From a bacterium (GTDB taxonomy: Bacteria > Krumholzibacteriota > Krumholzibacteria > LZORAL124-64-63): a DNA stretch of 5,294 nucleotides. The position numbers and the translations under genes were made by a program. Position 1 is the first letter of the stretch. Each line of letters starts with the position of its first letter. Under the pieces are notes generated by a model. It made no database searches and was not told where the DNA came from. It saw nothing but the letters and a program-made list of their open reading frames with translations. Location of the stretch: NCBI GenBank assembly GCA_030592025.1, contig JAUUZX010000162.1, positions 1-5,294 on the forward strand. Reading direction: 5' to 3'. Of this stretch, positions 1-5,294 are shown piece after piece.

Positions 1-170
1 AGCAGCATGGGGCTGAGGTCGATGTCCTGGATCTCGGCGGCGTCGACGGGGATCTCGATCCACTCGAGGTCCACATAGCCGGGCTCCTTGTCCAGGGACT
101 TTGCGAGCGCCGCTCCGGCCGTGAGGCCCATGAGCAGAGCCATCACGGTGATCGTGCGCAGGGTGTTCAT
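1..170 (-). CDS. Exported protein, DUF4252-like, N-terminal part only
   Basis: Only the first 56 codons are present; the gene runs off the left edge. The start ATG overlaps the stop of the anti-sigma gene (ATGA, 167-170), and a GGAGG ribosome site at 177-181 sits 6 bases upstream, so the start is well supported. Residues 1-23 form a signal peptide: Arg5, then a hydrophobic core (VMALLMGLTAGA), then ALA with predicted cleavage before Lys24. The mature protein begins KSLDKEPGYVDLEWIEIP. The PGYVD stretch just after the signal peptide recalls DUF4252 proteins, which are small exported proteins of unknown function often found beside ECF sigma and anti-sigma genes. That family match rests on memory of a short motif and is tentative; export to the periplasm or envelope is much safer. 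Translational coupling to the anti-sigma gene suggests it belongs to the same signalling module, as a target or as a modulator of the sensor. Confidence 0.7.
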   Translation of the reverse strand, partial: MNTLRTITVMALLMGLTAGAALAKSLDKEPGYVDLEWIEIPVDAAEIQDIDLSPML

Positions 171-700
171 CCTTGTCCTCCTTCAGGGGGTTCCGCACCG
201 CTCCGGAGGGATCCGGAGATGGCGTGCGGCAAATGTCGGCCGAAGACGTCGGCCACGGTGTGCCGTTCAGAACGTTCGAGAATGCGGGCGGCCAGGATCA
301 GCGAGGTCCTGGCATCGCGGCGGATGTCCGCGACAGCAGGTGCGGCATCCGGCGCTCCAGCGGTGGCGCCGGGAGCATCGGGCAGTGGGGACCGGTCTCC
401 GGGGATCAACATGGCCAGGACGACGGCGGCGGCGATCAGTCCGCCGGCCACCGGCAGCCAGGTGCGCAGGCGGCGCGCCGGGGATCCGGTCGGGGTAGCG
501 GTGGGCAGGTGCACGTCGGGTCCGCGGTGGACAGGTAACCCGGCGAGGGTTCGGCGCAGGGCGGACTCGCGGCCCAACTCGGCGCGGCAGGCATCGCAGA
601 TGGCGACGTGACCGGCCACCCGCGCGGCGTCGAGGTCGTCCAGCTCGTCGGCCGCGAATTCCGCGAGCAGCAGTTCGATGTCGGAGCAGGCGTGTTTCAT
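167..700 (-). CDS. Anti-sigma factor, zinc-finger (zf-HC2/ZAS type), single membrane segment
   Basis: This 177-aa protein has the layout of ECF anti-sigma factors. The N-terminal cytoplasmic part (residues 1-56) carries His31-x3-Cys35-x2-Cys38 (HVAICDAC) and an upstream Cys5, the zinc-binding pattern of the ZAS domain that holds its sigma factor inactive. A basic, Pro-rich linker leads to one hydrophobic segment at about residues 81-99, followed by an Ala/Pro-rich region and a C-terminal domain of about 75 residues, presumably periplasmic. The start is ATG at 700, overlapping the sigma stop by ATGA (697-700), with AGGAG 9 bases upstream. The frame stays open further upstream, but that stretch overlaps the sigma gene and has no family resemblance. 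Known for the family: it sequesters the co-transcribed sigma factor at the membrane until a signal releases it. The inducing signal cannot be read from the sequence; regulated proteolysis or a redox change at the zinc site are both possible. Confidence 0.88.
   Translation of the reverse strand: MKHACSDIELLLAEFAADELDDLDAARVAGHVAICDACRAELGRESALRRTLAGLPVHRGPDVHLPTATPTGSPARRLRTWLPVAGGLIAAAVVLAMLIPGDRSPLPDAPGATAGAPDAAPAVADIRRDARTSLILAARILERSERHTVADVFGRHLPHAISGSLRSGAEPPEGGQG
177..181 (-). promoter_or_regulatory. Ribosome binding site of the exported-protein gene
   Basis: GGAGG on the minus strand lies inside the last codons of the anti-sigma gene, 6 bases before the ATG at 170. It fixes that start and supports translational coupling. 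Confidence 0.7.
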
Positions 701-1236
701 CCCGTGTGACTCCTGGCCGTCGGCGCGCTGCACCCTCCCGCCTCGAGGAGTGGGCGGAGGGTCGTGCGGGCCCGGTGGATCTGTACCTTGAGTGCGGCGA
801 CCGTCTTGCCGAGGATGTCGGCGATCTCGCGCAGTTTCATGCCTTGGTAGTAGTGCATCATCATGACGCTGCGGGTCTCCGCGGATAACGTCGCCATGGC
901 CTCCAGCAGGGCGTGCTGCCGGTCGTCGAGCCCCTCGCTCCAGCCGTGGCCGGCTGGGTCCACGAGCCCCTCGACGGCTTCGGCGTCCGGGTTCCCGAAA
1001 TGGGCCCGCACAACCTTGCGGCGGCGGGTCTGGTCGATGCACAGATTGTGGACGACCCGCTGCAGCCAGAAACCGGCCCGGTCGGCGGGCACGTCGGTCC
1101 CCGAGCGCCAGAGGCGCAGGAACGCCTCCTGGGTCACGTCTTCGGCGTCTTCCCGATCCCGCAGCACGTAGAGTGCCCGGCTGAAGACCCGGTCGCGATG
1201 CTCCTGGAGCAGATGGGTGTAGGTGGCAGCGTCCAT
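697..1236 (-). CDS. ECF-family (RpoE-like) RNA polymerase sigma factor
   Basis: This 179-aa protein has the usual ECF length and two-domain form. Region 2 covers about residues 5-75, with the typical core-binding and -10 recognition pattern (LRDREDAEDVTQEAFLRLW, then FWLQRVVHNLCIDQTRRR). Region 4 covers about 104-162, ending in a helix-turn-helix (MKLREIADILGKTVAALKVQ followed by IHRART) that would read the -35 element. There is no region 1.1 or 3, and no added C-terminal domain, only a short tail of about 15 residues. It directs RNA polymerase to a small regulon, probably including its own operon. It is followed by its anti-sigma factor with a 4-base overlap, the classic arrangement of a sigma and its inhibitor. 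The ATG at 1236 keeps the whole of region 2 and has a modest GGGGA 4 bases upstream. In region 4, VAALKVQIHRA replaces the more common TVKSRLHRA; this is a mild variation. The ECF subgroup cannot be set by eye. Confidence 0.93.
   Translation of the reverse strand: MDAATYTHLLQEHRDRVFSRALYVLRDREDAEDVTQEAFLRLWRSGTDVPADRAGFWLQRVVHNLCIDQTRRRKVVRAHFGNPDAEAVEGLVDPAGHGWSEGLDDRQHALLEAMATLSAETRSVMMMHYYQGMKLREIADILGKTVAALKVQIHRARTTLRPLLEAGGCSAPTARSHTG
710..714 (-). promoter_or_regulatory. Ribosome binding site of the anti-sigma gene
   Basis: AGGAG on the minus strand lies within the 3' end of the sigma gene, 9 bases before the ATG at 700. It selects this start over the long upstream open extension of the same frame. 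Confidence 0.6.
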
Positions 1237-1248
1237 GATGTCCCCAAG

Positions 1249-1274
1249 GACGCGCGGGGCGGGAATTGGTTACA
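1249..1274 (-). promoter_or_regulatory. Candidate ECF-type promoter for the sigma / anti-sigma operon
   Basis: Reading the minus strand, TGTAAC (1274-1269) is followed after exactly 16 bases by CGTC (1252-1249). This matches the general ECF pattern of an AAC-containing -35 and a CGT-type -10, as in Bacillus sigma-X, -W and -M promoters. It lies in the 46-bp gap directly before an ECF sigma gene, where autoregulation is common. Against it, the predicted transcript start would fall only about 5 bases before the ATG, so the message would be almost leaderless and the GGGGA site mostly lost. Confidence 0.35.
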
Positions 1275-1282
1275 GGCCGGGA

Positions 1283-1816
1283 TCAACCCCCGGGCTCGGG
1301 CTCGATCACCACGAGGGCGTCCCCGGGATTGACCGTGGCTCCGGGCTGGGCTGGCACCTCGGTCACCGTTCCCGTGACGGCCGCGCAGAGTTCGTTCTGC
1401 ATCTTCATGGCCTCGACCACCACCACCGGTTCCCCTTGGTGGACCTTCTGGCCCACGGTCACCTTCACCTCGACGACGAGTCCGGGGATGTCGGCCTTGA
1501 TGGTGCCGCCGCCGCCCGCGCCGCCGACGCTCTCCAGGGCCTGGGCGCGCAGCTCATCCATGACCCTCAGGGACACGGGCCGCCCGTCGATGGTGGCCGT
1601 CACAGAGCCGTCGGTCCCGGCCGCCGTGAGATGGATCAGGTGCAGTCGGCCGTCGTAGCGCAGGGACAGCGCGCGACCGCCGAGGAGCGGGCGCACGTTG
1701 GCCGGCACGGGTGGGCCGTCGTCCACGGCGATCTCCGTGGCGTCGGCGCGGCGGCCGACCACCGCGTTGTGGGCCTCACCGTCGAGCTCGACCATGTAGC
1801 GCTTCTTCATCCACAC
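1283..1816 (-). CDS. Biotin carrier subunit (BT-BCCP) of an acyl-CoA carboxylase
   Basis: This 177-aa protein carries the biotin that shuttles the carboxyl group between the two enzyme centres. The C-terminal biotinyl domain (about residues 104-173) has the biotinylation motif EAMKMQNE with Lys138 as the acceptor, 39 residues from the end, preceded by a conserved IPGLVVEVKV strand. A Gly/Ala-rich hinge (98-104) links it to an N-terminal beta-rich part (about 6-92) that resembles the BT domain of propionyl-CoA carboxylase alpha subunits, which packs against the carboxyltransferase. In most such enzymes this part is fused to biotin carboxylase; here it is a separate gene. Start: GTG at 1816 has AAAGGA 8 bases upstream; ATG at 1810 is possible, but its spacing would be 14. 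It starts 13 bases after the biotin carboxylase stop. Alternative: the carrier for methylcrotonyl- or acetyl-CoA carboxylase. Confidence 0.9.
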   Translation of the reverse strand: MWMKKRYMVELDGEAHNAVVGRRADATEIAVDDGPPVPANVRPLLGGRALSLRYDGRLHLIHLTAAGTDGSVTATIDGRPVSLRVMDELRAQALESVGGAGGGGTIKADIPGLVVEVKVTVGQKVHQGEPVVVVEAMKMQNELCAAVTGTVTEVPAQPGATVNPGDALVVIEPEPGG

Positions 1817-1824
1817 GTCAGGGG

Positions 1825-1829
1825 TCCTT

Positions 1830-1830
<1 letters not shown>
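1825..1830 (-). promoter_or_regulatory. Ribosome binding site of the biotin-carrier gene
   Basis: AAAGGA on the minus strand includes the last base of the biotin carboxylase stop codon. It is 8 bases before GTG 1816 and 14 before ATG 1810, which favours the GTG start. Confidence 0.6.
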
Positions 1831-3356
<1,526 letters not shown>

Positions 3357-3362
3357 GTCCTG

Positions 3363-3367
3363 CTCCC
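3363..3367 (-). promoter_or_regulatory. Ribosome binding site fixing the GTG start of biotin carboxylase
   Basis: GGGAG on the minus strand overlaps the last base of the carboxyltransferase stop codon and lies 6 bases before GTG 3356. It supports this start over any in-frame start further upstream. Confidence 0.65.
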
Positions 3368-4923
3368 TACAGCGGAATGTTGCCGTGCTTCTTGGGCGGC
3401 AGACTCTGCTTCTTGCCGCGCAGGTTGTTGAGGGCCTTGATGAGCTGGCGACGGGTGTCCGCCGGCTCGATGACGTCGTCGAGGTAGCCCAGCCCCGCCG
3501 CGATGTACGGATTCGCGTAGGCCTCGTTGTACTCGTCCACGAGTCGCTGGCGTTCGGCGTCCGGGTCCGCCGAGTCGGCAAGCTGGTTGCGGTACAGGAC
3601 GTTCACCGCGCCCTCGGGCCCCATGACCGCCAGTTCGGCGCCGGGCCAGGCCACGTTCCAGTCGGCCCGGATGTGCTTGCTGTTCATGACGTCGTAGGCG
3701 CCGCCGTAGGCCTTGCGGGTGATGACCGTAAGCTTGGGCACGGTGGCCTCGCAGAAGGCGTAGAGCAGCTTGGCGCCGTGCTTGATGATCCCGCCGTATT
3801 CCTGCTCCGTGCCGGGCAGGAAGCCGGGCACGTCCTCGAAGACCACCAGGGGCACGTTGAAGCAGTCGCAGGTGCGCACGAAGCGGGCGGCCTTCTGGCT
3901 CGACGCGATGTCCAGCACGCCGGCCTGGAACTTGGGCTGGTTGGCCACGATGCCCACGGGCTGGCCGTCCAGGCGCGCGAAGCCGCAGAGGATGTTCTGG
4001 GCGTGCCGCGGCTGGACCTCGAAGAAGTCGCCCTCGTCCACCACGAGGCCGATGACGTCGTGCATGTCGTAGGGCTTCTTGTTGTCCTCGGGCACGATGG
4101 TGTTCAGCTTCTCCTCGCGACGGTCCGGCGTGTCCGTGGGCACGACCCGTGGCGGCTCCTCGAGGTTGTTCTGGGGCAGGAAGCTGAGCAGGCGCCGGGT
4201 CATGAGCAGGCAATCCTGATCGCTGGACGCCATGAAGTGGCTGACGCCGCTCTTGGTGGAGTGGGTCTCGGCGCCGCCGAGCTCCTCGAAGGTGACGTCC
4301 TCGTTGGTGACCGTCTTGATGACGTTGGGGCCGGTCACGAACATGTAGCTGGTCTGGTCGACCATGAGGGTGAAGTCGGTGATGGCCGGGGAGTACACGG
4401 CGCCCCCGGCGCAGGGGCCGAGGATAGCCGAGATCTGGGGGATGACCCCCGAGGCGATGGTGTTCCGCCAGAATATCTCGGCGTAGCCGGCCAGGGAGCG
4501 CACGCCTTCCTGGATGCGCGCGCCGCCGCTGTCGTTGAGCCCGATCACCGGACAGCCGTTCTCCAGGGCCTGGTCCATGAGGCGGCAGATCTTCAGGGCG
4601 TTGGCCTCGCTCATGGAGCCCCCGAAGACCGTGAAGTCCTGGGCGAAGAGGTAGACCTGGCGGCCGTCGATGCGGCCCACGCCCGTGACCATGCCGTCGC
4701 CCACGGGGCGGTTCCTGTCCATGCCCATCTCGTGGCTGCGGTGGCGTACGAAGACGCCTGTCTCCTGGAAGCTGCCCTCGTCCAGCAGGAGGTGGATCCG
4801 TTCGCGGGCAGTCAGCCGCCCCTTGGCGTGGATCCTGTCGATCCGGTCCTGACCGCCGCCGAGGCGGGCATCTGCCCGCAGCTCGTGGAGTTGGCTCAAC
4901 TTGTCGGAGGGCGTTGGGGGCAT
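3367..4923 (-). CDS. pccB: Acyl-CoA carboxylase carboxyltransferase, propionyl-CoA carboxylase beta type
   Basis: This 518-aa protein has the full length and both crotonase-fold halves of PccB-type carboxyltransferases. It moves the carboxyl group from carboxybiotin to an acyl-CoA, most likely propionyl-CoA to methylmalonyl-CoA. N-terminal half: [14 protein letters not shown] [20 protein letters not shown] (33-52), [11 protein letters not shown] (130-140) and the oxyanion loop [12 protein letters not shown] (169-180). C-terminal half: [13 protein letters not shown] (326-338), [20 protein letters not shown] (364-383) and [15 protein letters not shown] (403-417). It ends in the family's [11 protein letters not shown] tail. 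Asp411 in GGAYDVM appears to match the Asp (422 in Streptomyces coelicolor PccB) tied to propionyl- over acetyl-CoA choice. ATG 4923 has AGAGGA 6 bases upstream. It is first in the operon, 10 bases ahead of biotin carboxylase. Methylcrotonyl- or broad-range acyl-CoA carboxylase is less likely. Confidence 0.95.
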   Translation of the reverse strand: MPPTPSDKLSQLHELRADARLGGGQDRIDRIHAKGRLTARERIHLLLDEGSFQETGVFVRHRSHEMGMDRNRPVGDGMVTGVGRIDGRQVYLFAQDFTVFGGSMSEANALKICRLMDQALENGCPVIGLNDSGGARIQEGVRSLAGYAEIFWRNTIASGVIPQISAILGPCAGGAVYSPAITDFTLMVDQTSYMFVTGPNVIKTVTNEDVTFEELGGAETHSTKSGVSHFMASSDQDCLLMTRRLLSFLPQNNLEEPPRVVPTDTPDRREEKLNTIVPEDNKKPYDMHDVIGLVVDEGDFFEVQPRHAQNILCGFARLDGQPVGIVANQPKFQAGVLDIASSQKAARFVRTCDCFNVPLVVFEDVPGFLPGTEQEYGGIIKHGAKLLYAFCEATVPKLTVITRKAYGGAYDVMNSKHIRADWNVAWPGAELAVMGPEGAVNVLYRNQLADSADPDAERQRLVDEYNEAYANPYIAAGLGYLDDVIEPADTRRQLIKALNNLRGKKQSLPPKKHGNIPL

Positions 4924-4929
4924 GCTCGA

Positions 4930-4935
4930 TCCTCT
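4930..4935 (-). promoter_or_regulatory. Ribosome binding site of the carboxyltransferase gene
   Basis: AGAGGA on the minus strand, 6 bases before the ATG at 4923, supports that start. Confidence 0.65.
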
Positions 4936-4987
4936 GGCGTCGGGGTGTTCGGGTTGTCCGGATGAGGGAGATGTTCAGCGAACGCGC

Positions 4988-5017
4988 AGTCTAACAGAAA
5001 AGCAGGTGTTGTTGGAA
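4988..5017 (-). promoter_or_regulatory. Weak promoter candidate for the carboxylase operon
   Basis: In the 127-bp gap before the carboxyltransferase gene, the minus strand reads TTCCAA (5017-5012), 18 bases, then TAGACT (4993-4988), preceded by TG to give an extended -10 (TGTTAGACT). The stretch is less GC-rich than its surroundings. Matches to the sigma-70 consensus are only 3 of 6 and 4 of 6, so this is a suggestion based on position. No operator repeat was clear. Confidence 0.25.
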
Positions 5018-5050
5018 CCGCGAAACGACGTGGGAGTGAGCGGGGCGCGG

Positions 5051-5294
5051 TCAGGCGCGGCCGGCATTCCGGCGCGGGACCGCGCGCTCGATCATGGCGG
5101 CGAGGTCGCGGTGACTGCCGGGCTTGAGCATGAAGTCGAGCACGCCCGCATCCCGAGCCTGGCGCTCGTTGAAGCTGTCCCGGAATCCGGTACAGAGAAT
5201 GACCGGGACGTCGCCACGGATGTCGTGTAGCCGCCGCGTGAGGCGGACCCCCGACATGTGGGGCATGATCTGGTCGGTGATGACGACGTCGAAC
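5051..5294 (-). CDS. Response-regulator receiver domain, C-terminal part; possible end of a hybrid histidine kinase
   Basis: The last 80 codons are present; the N-terminal part lies beyond the right edge. The fragment starts inside the receiver fold at FDVVITDQIMPHMSG, whose Asp (7th residue seen) is the phosphate acceptor. The conserved Thr of VILCTGF (35th) and Lys of LKP (57th) follow at normal spacing, so the domain should be functional. It ends about 20 residues after the Lys-Pro, right at the end of the fold, with no output domain. It is therefore either a stand-alone receiver or, given the TDQIMPHMSG and ILCTGF style common in such proteins, the terminal receiver of a hybrid sensor kinase. 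An ATG occurs at 5266, but it is inside the fold (after the Asp) and is not the true start. It is followed by a 127-bp gap, and no regulatory link to the carboxylase operon can be shown. Confidence 0.88.
   Translation of the reverse strand, partial: FDVVITDQIMPHMSGVRLTRRLHDIRGDVPVILCTGFRDSFNERQARDAGVLDFMLKPGSHRDLAAMIERAVPRRNAGRA

Noticed and set aside
88..611. Plus-strand frames of 121-136 codons near the left end.
   Set aside because: They lie opposite the anti-sigma gene, which has zinc-finger, membrane segment and operon support.
701..1042. N-terminal extension of the anti-sigma gene to 1042.
   Set aside because: The extra part is an Arg/Pro-rich out-of-frame reading of the sigma gene. 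ATG 700 with the ATGA overlap and AGGAG fits the family start.
3357..3581. N-terminal extension of biotin carboxylase to 3581.
   Set aside because: It overlaps the carboxyltransferase coding end, lacks family similarity, and the GTG at 3356 has a well-placed ribosome site just before the conserved IKKVLVANRGE start.
5017..5050. Inverted repeat CCGCG ... CGCGG just after the receiver-gene stop, considered as a terminator.
   Set aside because: The stem is only 5 bp with a loop of about 23 bases and no T-run follows, so it is not convincing.

Overview
This is a high-GC bacterial window (about two thirds G+C by eye). Every supported gene lies on the minus strand, so transcription runs from the right end to the left. 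No mobile element, rRNA, tRNA or CRISPR array was seen. Protein signatures are clearly bacterial. The three-gene acyl-CoA carboxylase set, with a free-standing biotin carrier, and the ECF sigma / anti-sigma / DUF4252-like set would fit a Gram-negative bacterium, possibly of an uncultured FCB-type lineage. That placement is only an inference; the sequence does not fix the taxon.

Layout in the direction of transcription: (1) 5294-5051, the C-terminal part of a response-regulator receiver domain, cut by the window edge. (2) A 127-bp intergenic gap, 5050-4924, with a weak promoter candidate. (3) 4923-1283, a compact operon for a biotin-dependent acyl-CoA carboxylase, most likely propionyl-CoA carboxylase. 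It encodes the carboxyltransferase (518 aa), biotin carboxylase (508 aa, GTG start) and a separate biotin-carrier subunit (177 aa, probably GTG start). The gaps inside it are only 10 and 13 bp. (4) A 46-bp gap, 1282-1237, with an ECF-type promoter candidate. (5) 1236-1, a second compact operon: ECF sigma factor, zinc-finger anti-sigma factor with one membrane segment, and the start of a secreted protein resembling DUF4252. These three are joined by two 4-base ATGA stop/start overlaps.

How they work together: the biotin carboxylase uses ATP and bicarbonate to carboxylate biotin on Lys138 of the carrier. The carboxyltransferase then moves the carboxyl group to an acyl-CoA. An Asp at the position linked to propionyl-CoA preference points to methylmalonyl-CoA as product. 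The sigma / anti-sigma / exported-protein set looks like an envelope-signal regulatory module. Its position just behind the carboxylase operon may be chance, or may let read-through feed it. Nothing in the window looks like a wholly new system. The most useful leads are the split carboxylase alpha subunit, the candidate autoregulatory ECF promoter and the exported third member of the sigma operon.
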